A stretch of DNA of 64,000 nucleotides from Psychrobacter immobilis (GCF_904846235.1 NZ_CAJGZN010000005.1:1-64000); one strand, 5' to 3'; positions 8,138 to 17,142 are shown, numbered from the stretch's first letter. Translations and numbers: made by a program. The notes: generated by a model not told the origin, from the letters alone.

Positions 8138-8362
8138 ATGTCTGATGATCGTCCTATCCTGGTGAGTCAAGCGGAAATAGAAGAGCGGCGGCGTATTAGT
8201 GCGTGGATTCGTGGTAGTCATGCTGTAGATAATCTTCACGCAAACCCTGACACTCAGCACATTTTTGACGATTTCGTCGAAGGTCGAATTGCTACTACTG
8301 AGGAAGTGAACCAACTGTTACATGCTCACTACTCTAAAATAGCGAATCTATCTAAGCCTTGA
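8138..8362 (+). CDS. VbhA-family antitoxin, orphan
   Basis: I start at 8138 (74 residues, MSDDRPILVSQ...) because GGAAAG lies 5 bases before it; an ATG at 8126 would add four residues. The sequence follows the VbhA antitoxin pattern: an N-terminal ERRRISAWIRGSHAVDNL helix, the DNLHANPDTQHIFDDFVEG loop and helix, and a C-terminal ATTEEVNQLLHAHY helix. VbhA-type proteins block Fic-domain AMPylating toxins by inserting the (S/T)xxxE(G/N) inhibitory helix; here the related segment is SAWIRGS, without a clear copy of that motif. No Fic gene lies next to it, so it is an orphan or has another partner. The two palindromes upstream may serve its own control. Confidence 0.6.
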   Translation: MSDDRPILVSQAEIEERRRISAWIRGSHAVDNLHANPDTQHIFDDFVEGRIATTEEVNQLLHAHYSKIANLSKP

Positions 8363-8929
8363 TGGTTTAGATACATACCCTTTTAGCCTCCATTAATTAT
8401 GTCTTTACTCTAATAATAAAAATTTGCAATCGAGGATTTACAACTAGTGCCTGCAGGCGTAAAAAAGTTAAAAACACTAAATGACGCAGGAACGCACGCT
8501 GTTTTTAAAGCGTCTGTTGCTCGTCTGAATTTTATTGAATATACCTATTGCGAACCAATAAGGTGCTCTCAATAGTTCGGTACCCTAGTGAGGACTCGAA
8601 CACTAGGGTGTAGGCTAGTGATATCGGTATATTAAATTATTTAGGTAGTTGCGGTGTACTTCGTTGTGTACATGCCGTGAGCTTTTGGTTCATTATTTTT
8701 ATTTACCATAAGCGCTGTTATGGGAATAAACAGTAACTCTTAAGCTCGCTAACATTTTAATCGTTGACCTATGTTTTATTGACTCATCCTACTTTTTTCT
8801 GCCTGTCTGAATGAGCAGTACACCACCAAGGATAAATAAGTAGTCAGGCGACAATTTCTATATAAGTGATAGCCTCTCCTATGATCGCACCAATTATTAC
8901 AGCTACAACAAAGTAAGCGCTTGCAGTGT
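8363..8929. other. Intergenic debris
   Basis: No gene is supported in these 567 bases. Two things are visible. CACTAAATGACGCAG at 8474-8488 repeats a string at 7985-7999, in both cases in a frame reading LNDA, perhaps debris of one duplicated gene. A perfect 8-bp inverted repeat (CCCTAGTG 8583-8590, CACTAGGG 8601-8608) encloses a tRNA T-loop-like string but does not fold as a tRNA. The stretch just past the DUF2938 stop can be read leftward as a hydrophobic segment (ASAYFVVAVIIGAIIGEA), possibly a membrane-protein tail. Confidence 0.35.
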
Positions 8930-9421
8930 CTATAGCGTCTTCATAGATGTTACTACTAGAGCAGATAAGTATAGACCATAACCAAATACGGCATGATTAA
9001 TCACGCTTTGCAATCTGACTGCATTAGGTTTGGGCGTTCGAGAAGCGGCAACGCCAGCACCCATACCAGGTTGCAAAATAAAAAAAGGCGCGACAACGGT
9101 GGCAATACCCACTGCCAGAGCGATTCCAATTGAAGGATTTTGGACCCATTCCTGACCACCAATGAGTACTAATAATACCGCGTAACCTATGCCTATTAAA
9201 TAATGGGCTGTCCACCCAATAAAATTCTCACCGCGAATAGCATTAGATTCTGCAATAATGTCATGACGGAACTGTCCTTGACCCATGTAAGCAATCCAGC
9301 GGCCTACCATTCCCCAGTTGGTCGTTGGAATATTAAACAAATACTTCCTGAGTAATGACCACAAGTCCATCACAGCGGTAGCGCCAATACCGATTAATAT
9401 TATAAAAACGACGTTATCCAT
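8930..9421 (-). CDS. DUF2938 family membrane protein
   Basis: A 163-residue integral membrane protein with four hydrophobic stretches (about 4-25, 70-88, 97-118, 140-158). It matches DUF2938 in length and in the GATAVMDLWSLLRK opening, NWGMVGRWIAYM, GWTAHYLIGIGYA, APFFILQPGMGAGVAASRTP and the NHAVFGYGLYL close. Function is unknown. The gene diverges from a MerR-type regulator and its promoter shows the 19-bp spacer and dyad typical of MerR targets, so it is very probably controlled by that regulator. The final codons overlap nothing of note. Confidence 0.85.
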   Translation of the reverse strand: MDNVVFIILIGIGATAVMDLWSLLRKYLFNIPTTNWGMVGRWIAYMGQGQFRHDIIAESNAIRGENFIGWTAHYLIGIGYAVLLVLIGGQEWVQNPSIGIALAVGIATVVAPFFILQPGMGAGVAASRTPKPNAVRLQSVINHAVFGYGLYLSALVVTSMKTL

Positions 9422-9459
9422 GGTGACTCTCTTACTGGTTTTGGTATCAATGTGGTGCT

Positions 9460-9490
9460 AGTATACAACCTCAAGTCGACTTTAAGTCAA
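9460..9490 (-). promoter_or_regulatory. MerR-type promoter of the DUF2938 gene
   Basis: On the minus strand, TTGACT (complement of 9485-9490) and TATACT (complement of 9460-9465) are separated by 19 bases, the over-long spacer that MerR-family activators untwist. The spacer holds the dyad ACCTCAAGTCGACTTTAAGT (9468-9487), close to the SoxR box shape CCTCAAGTTAACTTGAGG. The regulator's own ATG is at 9500 on the other strand, so binding would also autoregulate. Confidence 0.7.
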
Positions 9491-9499
9491 GAGGGTATT

Positions 9500-9910
9500 A
9501 TGGATATTTCGCAGGTTGCTAAGCAGTCGGGTGTTCCAGCTTCAACATTACGATTTTATGAGCAAAAAGGCTTAATTAGCTCTATTAGTCGGCAAGGTAT
9601 CCGCCGAGTTTTCAGCGAAGATATATTAGAGCGTCTGTCCTTGATTGCTTTAGGACGTGTTGCGGGGTTTTCATTGGATGAGATTGCTGGGATATTAGGG
9701 TCTGACAAAACCCTAGATATTGATCGAGGTTTATTACTGAGTAAAGCCTCGGAACTGGATGAAACGATTCAAAAATTAATCGCTATGCGTGATGGACTAC
9801 AACATGCGGCGGCTTGCACAGCTCCTAGCCACTTGGAGTGCTCGAGGTTTCGGCGTCTAATGAATCTAGCCGCCACTGGCACTGTTAAAGGTAATACCTT
9901 GAACAAATAA
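9500..9910 (+). CDS. MerR-family transcriptional regulator
   Basis: I start at 9500 (136 residues), where GAGGG precedes the ATG and the protein begins MDISQVAKQSGVPASTLRFY as MerR proteins do; the longer reading from 9452 lacks a ribosome site and runs through the operator. The helix-turn-helix is residues 4-25 and the wing runs to about 40 (RRVFSEDILERLSLI). A coiled-coil dimerisation helix follows (about 80-105), then a C-terminal part with two cysteines (AACTAPSHLEC), which could bind a metal or sense redox state. The neighbour is the divergent DUF2938 gene, a pairing that supports local control of that gene. Confidence 0.85.
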   Translation: MDISQVAKQSGVPASTLRFYEQKGLISSISRQGIRRVFSEDILERLSLIALGRVAGFSLDEIAGILGSDKTLDIDRGLLLSKASELDETIQKLIAMRDGLQHAAACTAPSHLECSRFRRLMNLAATGTVKGNTLNK

Positions 9911-10187
9911 GTAATAGAGACGATTTTATTAGGTAATTAGTTTACTCGAATAATATTGAACCGCTTAACAAGTATATTGTGATTATCCAAAAACCTAGAA
10001 CACCAGTATTACTTGCTTACAGCTAAATATTCAAGTCCTCGTCACTTGATTGGTTCGCCATACGTATACCCCAAGGGAACCAGTTATTTCACCCTCCAAA
10101 CCCATTAATAGACCACTTAAAATAGACTGATATAATAGAACTATCTATAACAGACTGCTAAGCTCCTCATACTTATGAAGGCTAATT

Positions 10188-10903
10188 ATGACCATATATA
10201 TACTTGACATAGAAACAACAGGATTAATCTAGCCACATATGACCGAGGCCGCCTACTCTATTGTTGATATCATCGATGTCAAGGTGACTGTGTTGCAGGG
10301 GCCGATAGCTAAGCACTTCAACCCTTTAAAAGAAATTAGCTTGGGCTCTATGGCGATATCACATATCTGTAATGAGGATGTGGCAGGTGAGCCACCTCAT
10401 ACAGATTTTATACTGCCTAACAGTGTTTATTACTTAATTGGTCATAATATCGATTGTGATATAACAGTTCTTAAAAATGTGGGTGTGACTCATACACCTA
10501 AGTTGATATGCATCAATGCAATGGCTAATTTCCTTCTTCCTACGCTGAAAAGTCATAAGCTAGCACCCCTCATCTATCATTTTCACCGAGATATAGCGCG
10601 TGCTCAAGCAAGAGATGCTCATGCTACCATTGCCAATATTTACTTTGCTGAGCTGGTGCTTGGTAGCTTGATTGATTTGGCTAATAGTCAGTATCATGAA
10701 ATAAGTGATGTGAAGAGCTTATATGGATTTAGCCAGATGGCACGTGTACCCACGCATTTAGTTTTGGCAAGCATAGAGGTGAGGCTATTGCAGATTTGGC
10801 TACCCATTCAGATGGGGCTAGATATCTGAAGTGGCTACTAAAACAAGATACGGTGGACCCTTATTTAGCTGAAGCTTGTCAGCAAGCATTAGAGTCCGTA
10901 TAA
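10188..10903 (+). pseudogene. DEDD exonuclease with C-terminal DUF3820-like domain, inactivated
   Basis: The frame starts at 10188 with the Exo I motif ILDIETTGL but hits TAG at 10230 (codon 15). The same frame continues from 10233 with EAAYSIVDIIDVKV, ISLGSMAISHICNEDV, YYLIGHNIDCDITVLK (Exo II) and RDAHATIANIYF (Exo III), all as in RNase T/DnaQ/ExoX-type 3'-5' exonucleases. Near 10760 one base is missing; in the next frame the protein resumes as GKHRGEAIADLATHS and LKWLLKQDTVDPYLAEAC, ending at TAA 10901. So the gene carries one nonsense and one frameshift change but is otherwise well kept, which means it died recently. A TATAAT box is at 10131-10136. Confidence 0.8.
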
Positions 10904-10966
10904 ATACACTGATGTAGTCAGCTTTATAGTCGAGCTATGCTCAACATTCAAATCGATACTAGAAAT

Positions 10967-11190
10967 AGTTAACGCTAAAGTAGATCAAGTTCTGATTGAA
11001 ACTATAACTTATTAGGTAGTAAACCCCTCAATATTATGGTTTTTAAAATATCATCAATATTTGCATATACCATGGAACAATCTTACTCTGACAAACTAGA
11101 AAAGCTCTATAGGCTATTATTTATATAGTGTAGAGGGCGGGGGTATGAAATTTAATTTTTTTAGGTGACGCTATTAATATCGGGGTTTGA
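10967..11190 (+). repeat. Degenerate interspersed repeat, family A copy 2
   Basis: Begins near TAGTTAACGCTAAAGTAGA (compare 28952-28970) and continues with CTATAACTTATTAGGTAGT, AATATTATGGTTTT, CATGGAACAATCTTACTCTG, TTATATAGTGTAGAGGG, GGTATGAAAT and CGGGGTTTGA at 11181-11190. It is the most complete copy in the window, about 224 bp, and carries no ORF. It lies between the exonuclease pseudogene and a gene fragment. Confidence 0.6.
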
Positions 11191-11431
11191 ACAAGGCCTT
11201 TGCGATACCGATGCCTGTCATCACTATAAAATTGCAAAAGATCTTTACTTGTTCATTTGGCGTGAAAAAATTGTGCCCACCCTTGGTATCGTCATGATTG
11301 ATGAGCAAAATCATCGAAGTGATGGGAAAATCGTTGGTGTAGGCGATACAGAAGATATGCCATTATCAAACTTCCCAGTAGCCTCCTACTGCCAACGCTT
11401 ATCAAACATTAAATACCCTAAAGACCTTTAA
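11191..11431 (+). pseudogene. Unrecognised gene fragment cut by repeat
   Basis: Directly after the repeat end an open frame runs 80 codons: QGLCDTDACHHYKIAKDL, then LFIWREKIVPTLGIVMIDE, to KYPKDL and TAA at 11429. An in-frame ATG inside the repeat (11165) would give 88 residues, but there is no ribosome site and the frame is entered from repeat sequence. It looks like the C-terminal part of a larger protein whose front was lost where the repeat ends. I do not recognise the family. Confidence 0.35.
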
Positions 11432-11589
11432 ATGTTGAACTATTATAATTGCAGGTAACTAATAGTATGGATATATTTCAGGTATTCGGCCGGCGAAAAA
11501 AGTCAGTTATCGAGAGCTGAACATTCATATGTCCTTACCATACACCTCAAAATAAAACTTTTTTCCCTATACTGAATAACATTTAATAG

Positions 11590-11617
11590 AGCCTCATGTA
11601 AGTATGAGGCTTTTTTT
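11590..11617 (+). terminator. Rho-independent terminator
   Basis: AGCCTCAT (11590-11597) and ATGAGGCT (11604-11611) form a perfect 8-bp stem with a 6-base loop, followed by seven T. It would stop rightward transcription from the debris region before the permease gene. Confidence 0.85.
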
Positions 11618-11961
11618 GCCTTTCTATTTTTATTTATATTCTTCTACTATTTCTGTTGAGCTGACCTTTACAATTATAATCTCTGTACACTTTGTATTAT
11701 CTAACAATATCCTCTTTCTTTGCATTATTCATACTAACTATAGTATTTTTCAGAGAATAGTACACGGTTGATTTTTTCTAAAAAACGTAATATCGCGTTG
11801 CCTCTCTGAAATTAATAGTAAGGAATATCAACCGACTCGAAAGATCTTATGTCAAAACACAGTCTGAAGGCATGCCATATACGCCTGTGATAGTGATTCT
11901 TCCACGACGGCATAATAAGTCTCGCAACGAGTTGAGGCGTCGAATGAAAGCTTAAAAAACC

Positions 11962-12025
11962 CCTTGTACACTTACGAATATATTAGTAATATAAATATCA
12001 CTAATATATTCGTAAGTGTACAAGG
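11962..12025. promoter_or_regulatory. 26-bp perfect inverted repeat, candidate HpaR double operator
   Basis: Arms 11962-11987 and 12000-12025 are perfect complements of 26 bases around a 12-base loop, ending in CCTTG/CAAGG. Each arm contains TTACGAATATATTAGT, which matches the A+T palindromes before hpaG (21611) and the aldehyde dehydrogenase/hydroxylase pair (26362). It lies 69 bp before the permease ATG, overlapping where a promoter would be, and has no T-run. Binding by the MarR-family HpaR (13669-14091) is inferred from the shared motif. Confidence 0.6.
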
Positions 12026-12093
12026 CTATACTTAAGTACTCTCATATTAAGTTATTGTTTTAGAAAATTTTATCACTAATAAAGGGATTTGTT

Positions 12094-13503
12094 ATGAGTG
12101 CAATAGGCGTCGATTCTGGCAAAAGAAAATTTAAGCCTCTATTAAAACTCAGTAGCTTGTTTGCTATTGGTGTTGGGGTGGTTATAGGACAGGGTCCTAT
12201 TGTTTCGCTACTACAGGGTGTCGGTTTAGGTGGTACTGACTTTATTCTAGTATTGTTTATCGGATTGATAATTGCTTTATGCAATGCTTTCACTTTTGCA
12301 GAATTATCATTGATGTTTCCCAGTGCAGGTAGCTTGAGTACTTACACAGAAGTAGCAATGGGACATTTTCCCGCTATTCTCGCTACGATGACAGGCTATG
12401 TCATGCTCACCATGTTTGGCCTATCAGCTGAGGTAATGCTCGTCAGTGCAGTTATGGATATGCTCTTTCCTGGTGTTTTTTCTCCATTGATGGTTACGTT
12501 TATCGTTATCGGTTTATTTACTTTTTTAAATATCTTGGGTACAGATATTTTTGCGAGCGTACAAAGCGTACTTACCTACGTTATGCTAGCGTTTTTAGCA
12601 ATTGTTAGTGTGGTAGCTATCAGCCAGACGGGCGTACCTATCCCTGAACCGCACACAGCATTTTCCGATTGGGGCGCGATAGATGGAAGCTTTTTAGGGC
12701 TCATTGCTCTTGGCATGTGGGCTTATTTTGGGCTTGAGTTTGTTTGTCCCATGATCGAAGAATCCAGCAACCCAGCTCGAAACATCCCTCTTTCTATGTT
12801 TATATCTGCGGTAGTTATTTTTGTCGTTTATACTCTGTTTGTTTTAGGTGCTGGTACTTACATTAGCCGTGAAGCATTATTAGCCTCCCCTGTTCCGCAT
12901 TTTAACTACTTTATTAATGTATTTGGTGATTCTGCAAAATGGATATTAGCCGTTGTATGTCTAACGGCCAGTGGTAGTACAGTTAATACTGTCTTGGCAG
13001 GGGTATCAAGAATGCTTTATGGTATGGCAGAGAATGGTCAAGCCTTTAGTATTTTCAAAAAGGTTCACCCTAAGTTTAAAACGCCTTGGGTAGCTATTTT
13101 ATTCATGGGTGGGATCACTTTACTGCCAACCATTATTCTTGGTCAAGATGGCGACACCATTGTTACGTTGCTAATTGCAGCTGCAGCAACATGGCTATTT
13201 GCTTATGGCATTGCGCACGCTGACTTACTCATCTTACGTAAGATTGCCCCAGATCGCTTTAGACCGTTCAAAACCCCTTTTTATCCAGTACCACAAATAT
13301 TAGGTATAGTGATGATGATTTATCTATTTATTAATAACTCTCCAACACCTGAAATGACCCAAAAAGTCTATACCTTAACAGGTGGATTAATGATAACTGT
13401 TGGGATTATGGCAGCTATTTGGGTCAAATTTGTTATGAAAAAAGGTCTGTTTGAGCGTGAACCGATGGTACCACCCAAAATTGATATTAAAATACAGAAA
13501 TAA
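12094..13503 (+). CDS. APC-superfamily amino acid/amine permease
   Basis: A 469-residue inner-membrane permease with about 12 hydrophobic segments. The opening SSLFAIGVGVVIGQGPIVSLL is the substrate-binding TM1 region of APC transporters, followed by FAELSLMFPSAGSLSTYTEVA at TM2 (written as FAELSLMFPSAG and STYTEVA). The end is a charged cytoplasmic tail. AAAGGG precedes the ATG. It is separated from the hpa operon by a bidirectional terminator, but its promoter carries the same palindrome as the other hpa-linked promoters. I therefore infer that it imports tyramine or a related aromatic amine or amino acid; the sequence does not fix the substrate. Confidence 0.8.
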   Translation: MSAIGVDSGKRKFKPLLKLSSLFAIGVGVVIGQGPIVSLLQGVGLGGTDFILVLFIGLIIALCNAFTFAELSLMFPSAGSLSTYTEVAMGHFPAILATMTGYVMLTMFGLSAEVMLVSAVMDMLFPGVFSPLMVTFIVIGLFTFLNILGTDIFASVQSVLTYVMLAFLAIVSVVAISQTGVPIPEPHTAFSDWGAIDGSFLGLIALGMWAYFGLEFVCPMIEESSNPARNIPLSMFISAVVIFVVYTLFVLGAGTYISREALLASPVPHFNYFINVFGDSAKWILAVVCLTASGSTVNTVLAGVSRMLYGMAENGQAFSIFKKVHPKFKTPWVAILFMGGITLLPTIILGQDGDTIVTLLIAAAATWLFAYGIAHADLLILRKIAPDRFRPFKTPFYPVPQILGIVMMIYLFINNSPTPEMTQKVYTLTGGLMITVGIMAAIWVKFVMKKGLFEREPMVPPKIDIKIQK

Positions 13504-13527
13504 GCGTTTATCAGCCATATATAGCAC

Positions 13528-13579
13528 ATATAAAATAACCCCCATACATTTTATCGAATGTATGGGGGTTATTTTATAT
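13528..13579. terminator. Bidirectional terminator between permease and hpaR
   Basis: Arms 13528-13550 and 13557-13579 pair perfectly for 23 bases around TTATCG. The stem holds CCCCC/GGGGG with A-rich and T-rich ends on both sides, so it works for both converging genes. Confidence 0.92.
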
Positions 13580-13668
13580 ACGCTGTAAATATCGCAAAGG
13601 TTTTAATAAATCATCCTGAACATGTAGAAAAAGTTGTAAACCAACTTTTTAACAGACCTTTTAGATAC

Positions 13669-14091
13669 TCAGTCTACAAATTCGTCTATCAAATCATCTA
13701 AAAGAACATAAAGCTCCTTCATCGCTTTCTTACCAATTTTATCTTCTATAGCTTTATATTGAAGATTTGATTCTTTGAGCGCTTCAGTATGTAACTCATG
13801 AGCTTTATCTGTCAGACGAATACTTATTCGTCTTTGATCTTCCATAGGAATTTTTTGTATTAATTCAGCCTCCTCCATACGCTTAAGAATGCCTGCCATA
13901 CTGGGACTTAAGATAATACAGTAATGGCATAATTGACGAGGCTCTAAATCACCATGTTCCTTTAGGGCACGAATAATACGCCACTGCTGTTCGGTTACGT
14001 TATATTTATTTAAGATAGGGCGAAATTGCACCATGAGATTTTCGCGTGCTTTTAATAGTAGAAATGGCAGATTTCGATAGCTTTGACTCAT
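13669..14091 (-). CDS. hpaR: HpaR, MarR-family regulator of homoprotocatechuate degradation
   Basis: A 140-residue MarR-type dimeric winged-helix repressor. NLPFLLLKARENLMVQFRPIL opens the dimerisation helices (read as NLPFLLLKARENLM, FRPIL), VTEQQWRIIRAL and LEPRQLCHYCIILSPSMAG are the helix-turn-helix with recognition helix, and EDQRRISIRLTDKA is the wing. These features are those of HpaR, which represses the hpa meta-cleavage genes until 4-hydroxyphenylacetate or homoprotocatechuate appears. It is the last gene of the leftward hpa run, 193 bp after hpaI. Its own upstream region has only a half-match (TAATATATTGAATG) to the palindromes proposed as its operators. Confidence 0.88.
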   Translation of the reverse strand: MSQSYRNLPFLLLKARENLMVQFRPILNKYNVTEQQWRIIRALKEHGDLEPRQLCHYCIILSPSMAGILKRMEEAELIQKIPMEDQRRISIRLTDKAHELHTEALKESNLQYKAIEDKIGKKAMKELYVLLDDLIDEFVD

Positions 14092-14284
14092 AATATATTG
14101 AATGATAAATGAAAAATCCTATATTACAGTAACCCTGTTTTAGTATCAATTGCTATGTTCTATAGACGCTTTGAATTTCAACAACTGACTAAAAACCGGT
14201 AATAAAAAGAGGAAACAACCTAAAGCTGTATCCTCTTACCTGCATCTATTTGATTTTTAAACAGGGTATAAACAGCTATATAAC

Positions 14285-15082
14285 CTAATAGCTAGAGGCA
14301 TCCTTAACTGCCTTACCTTTAAACTTATTGGCCAATTCTGTGGCAGCTTTGCGTAGTAACAGTACATCCACGCCCACCAACATAAAACTGGCACCTAATT
14401 TTTCATACTCTTGTGCAACGCTAGGGTCAGCAGAGAAAATACCAGCAGCTTTACCTGCATTAACGATATCTCTAATAGCATCGGCTACTGCCTGCTTAAC
14501 CTCAGGATGGGAGGGATTTCCCAAATGGCCCATAGAGGCAGCAAGATCAGATGGACCAATAAATACCGCATCGACCCCATTGACATTAACAATATCTGCT
14601 AAGTTGTTGATACCAGCTACTGATTCAATCTGAGCAATAAGACACATGTGTGTATCAGCTTGACAAAAGTAGTCATTAATTGCATTCCAACGTGCTGCTC
14701 TTGCCATGGCTGTGCCTACACCACGTATACCGTTTGGCGGATAATGCATGGCTTTTACTAAATTTTCTGCTTGTTGCGCAGTTTCTATCATTGGTATCAT
14801 CAGCGTTTGTGCACCAATATCTAATACCCGCTTAATAGTGGCTGTATTATGGTCTGGCAGACGAACTACAATTTGCTGCTCTGGATACGCAGCCAATACC
14901 TGCAGCTGATCACGAATACTACGAACATCGTTTGGCCCATGCTCCCCATCTATTAACAACCAGTCAAATTCTGCTGTTGCCAATACTTCCGCAATATAAG
15001 CATCGCCCAGACCTAAAAACAAGCCTATTTGACGCTGATGAGCTAATAAGTTTTTTTTAAATTGGTTAATTGGTATTTTCAC
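14285..15082 (-). CDS. hpaI: HpaI, 4-hydroxy-2-oxoheptanedioate aldolase
   Basis: A 265-residue class II (metal-dependent) aldolase of the HpcH/HpaI family that splits 4-hydroxy-2-oxoheptane-1,7-dioate into pyruvate and succinate semialdehyde, the last Hpa step. LLIDGEHGPNDV carries the catalytic His, Arg is in VVRLPDHN, the metal ligands are the Glu of QIESVAGINN and the Asp of FIGPSDLAASMG, and GVGTAMARAARWN is the phosphate/carboxylate loop. The length is normal. The product succinate semialdehyde needs a dehydrogenase; none is dedicated to it here, though the two general aldehyde dehydrogenases could serve. Confidence 0.93.
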   Translation of the reverse strand: MKIPINQFKKNLLAHQRQIGLFLGLGDAYIAEVLATAEFDWLLIDGEHGPNDVRSIRDQLQVLAAYPEQQIVVRLPDHNTATIKRVLDIGAQTLMIPMIETAQQAENLVKAMHYPPNGIRGVGTAMARAARWNAINDYFCQADTHMCLIAQIESVAGINNLADIVNVNGVDAVFIGPSDLAASMGHLGNPSHPEVKQAVADAIRDIVNAGKAAGIFSADPSVAQEYEKLGASFMLVGVDVLLLRKAATELANKFKGKAVKDASSY

Positions 15083-15287
15083 GATAATCTCCCTATTCTT
15101 GGGACTTAAAGACTGTTCGTATCCACGATAAAGTCTAAAAATCCTAACTTAGGATTACGCAAGCAAAGTCGTCAAATATGCTTCTTTGCCAATGCAACAA
15201 AAATGATTGGCATTCTAATAAAAGCAGGCAAACAAAAACAGTGATACATGAGAGTGTGCTCTGAGTACGCAAGTCCTAAGCTAAAAA

Positions 15288-16118
15288 CTAATTTTTATCT
15301 GAAACAAAACGGCAACTGATACTGCCCAGTGAGCCATAATCAATGTGAAAAGTATCATTGCTACGAATACGTACAGGACGTGTGAACGATCCTGCTAAAA
15401 TAATCTGTCCTGCTTCTAATGCAATACCATGCGGGGCAAACTTTTTAGCAAGCCAAGCAATACCATTTGCTGGATGATTCAACACACCTGCAGCGACGCC
15501 AGTTTCTTCAATCACCCCATTGCGATATAGTAAAGCTGATATCCAGCGCAAATCGACATCCATAGGTTTGATGGGACGACCACCCATGATAATGCCTAAG
15601 TTAGCAGCATTATCAGAAATAGTATCCATTACTTTGCGTGGGCGTTTGCTATCTGGATCAATACGATGACAACGGGCATCAATTAGCTCAATGGTTGGAA
15701 TCACATACTCTGTTGCAGATAGTACATCCGTTAAACTAACCTTCTCACCTTGCAAGGTATCTTTGAGAATGAAGGCGAGTTCAACCTCTAGCATTGGGTC
15801 AATGAATTTATCAATATTAATATCGCTACCATCGGCATACAGCATGTCATCTAGCAACGTACCATAATCTGGCTCATCAATTTGTGAGGACTGCTGCATT
15901 GCTTTTGACGTCAAGCCAATTTTATGGCCAATAATCTTTCGTCCTGCAGCAAGTTTCAATGCAATACCTGCTTTTTGAATGGCATACGCATCTTCAATAG
16001 TGATATCTGGATGTTCTAGGGAGATTTGGCGGACTTGAATAGCATTTTTTTCTGCTTGATATAATCGCTCAGCAGCGGCTTGAATGTCTTGTTTTTCCAT
16101 AATCGCGTTATCCTTCAT
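15288..16118 (-). CDS. hpaH: HpaH, 2-oxo-hept-4-ene-1,7-dioate hydratase
   Basis: A 276-residue protein of the hydratase/decarboxylase family. It adds water to 2-oxohept-4-ene-1,7-dioate to give the substrate of HpaI. Hallmarks seen are [15 protein letters not shown], the metal-binding [21 protein letters not shown], and [17 protein letters not shown] near the end. A start nine bases on (MEKQD) is possible; the first ATG is kept because of ATAACGCG spacing only weakly supported either way. It lies 205 bp before hpaI and 126 bp after the outer-membrane gene. Confidence 0.93.
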   Translation of the reverse strand: MKDNAIMEKQDIQAAAERLYQAEKNAIQVRQISLEHPDITIEDAYAIQKAGIALKLAAGRKIIGHKIGLTSKAMQQSSQIDEPDYGTLLDDMLYADGSDINIDKFIDPMLEVELAFILKDTLQGEKVSLTDVLSATEYVIPTIELIDARCHRIDPDSKRPRKVMDTISDNAANLGIIMGGRPIKPMDVDLRWISALLYRNGVIEETGVAAGVLNHPANGIAWLAKKFAPHGIALEAGQIILAGSFTRPVRIRSNDTFHIDYGSLGSISCRFVSDKN

Positions 16119-16244
16119 TTATGTGATATATCAGTATTGGTTTCACTTAATGGAAACATAAATGTTTAGTCAAACTTAAAAGAATGTAATTTTTTATTAG
16201 GTAGACGGTTTTTACTATAAATAAATCGTGCATACCCTCATGTC

Positions 16245-17081
16245 TTAGAACGCTTTGGTTAATGACGCTCTGATAAGACTGCCTTCAAAGGTGTTTTCGT
16301 TTGAATACTCTTTATAGACACCAACGTCGCCGCCTAACAATAGATTTGGTGAGAAATAAGCCGTCGATACACCGATTGCGTTTCGTTTTTCGTCACCCGC
16401 GCCCGTCTCAAATGTGTTGTAACCGACAAGACCGACATCGAGCATGCCAAAGCTTTTACTAAGACCCCACTCAATCATTAACTCTTCGTCCAACCCGTCT
16501 TCTTGAGGAATCTCGTAAGTGCCCAAGGCACTAAAATCAATATCACCCGCTTTATTAAGTTTCACATTACCGCCAAGGGTAAACGACAAAGAGTCATAGT
16601 CTTTGGCAGGGCTAGCAATCCTATTAATCGAATAATCACCGCTGTTGCCAAAGTACCAGCCTGCACCAGCAATTGCGTCCCATCTTTCGCCATGCCAACC
16701 TAATAGCCCACTGGCATATAAATTACCAAGCCCAGTTCGATCATCCTTTGCAATACCATTGATCTCAATATCGGTCTTCACAAGTGGCACAATAGTGTCC
16801 AAAACGACATCAGCACCCAAGAATTTTTGCGGAGTAACCCATACAGCTCGATTGACCAGTGCCGTCACATCAACTTCACCACCATTTGGCAATGCTTCGT
16901 TTTTATCTGCGCTATAGTTAGCCAGATAGCCGCGGTAATATACGCCAGGTGGCGGTAATACACTTCCCTTTATTCCCTCAAGACCAGGTACGTATTGAGA
17001 GTCGGATGCGTGAGCGACAAAGGGTAAACTGAACACAGCTAAGACAGAGGTAGCTGCAATCTTATTCAACATTGTTTTCAT
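16245..17081 (-). CDS. Outer-membrane protein of the meta-pathway (SphA/COG4313) type
   Basis: A 278-residue beta-barrel precursor. The signal peptide runs MKTMLNKIAATSVLAVFSLP then FVAHA, cut before SDSQY. The mature start GLEGIKGSVLPPPGVYYRGY is the mark of the 'phenol degradation meta-pathway protein' family, and alternating hydrophobic strands end with the terminal RASLTKAF, a C-terminal Phe as outer-membrane barrels have. It is thought to help aromatic substrates cross the outer membrane. It sits inside the hpa operon between hpaF and hpaH. A truncated near-copy of its first 72 residues lies at 29290-29553. Confidence 0.82.
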   Translation of the reverse strand: MKTMLNKIAATSVLAVFSLPFVAHASDSQYVPGLEGIKGSVLPPPGVYYRGYLANYSADKNEALPNGGEVDVTALVNRAVWVTPQKFLGADVVLDTIVPLVKTDIEINGIAKDDRTGLGNLYASGLLGWHGERWDAIAGAGWYFGNSGDYSINRIASPAKDYDSLSFTLGGNVKLNKAGDIDFSALGTYEIPQEDGLDEELMIEWGLSKSFGMLDVGLVGYNTFETGAGDEKRNAIGVSTAYFSPNLLLGGDVGVYKEYSNENTFEGSLIRASLTKAF

Positions 17082-17142
17082 AAAACATCCTTGTTTATCA
17101 GTGATTAAAAAAATATCTACTGTCCTTTTCTAAGGACATTGA

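Larger units (their letters stand above)
11432..12093. other. Intergenic region with terminator and operator, otherwise empty
   Basis: The 662-base gap before the permease gene holds a terminator (11590-11617) and a long palindrome (11962-12025), annotated separately. The rest is A+T-rich with no convincing ORF, though a short frame near 11860-11950 (arginine-rich, SRNELRRRMKA) may be old debris. Confidence 0.5.

Noticed and set aside
8583..8608. Inverted repeat enclosing AGGACTCGAA, like the T-loop of a tRNA read on the other strand.
   Set aside because: No acceptor, D or anticodon arms can be folded around it and the T-stem pairing is wrong. At best a fragment.
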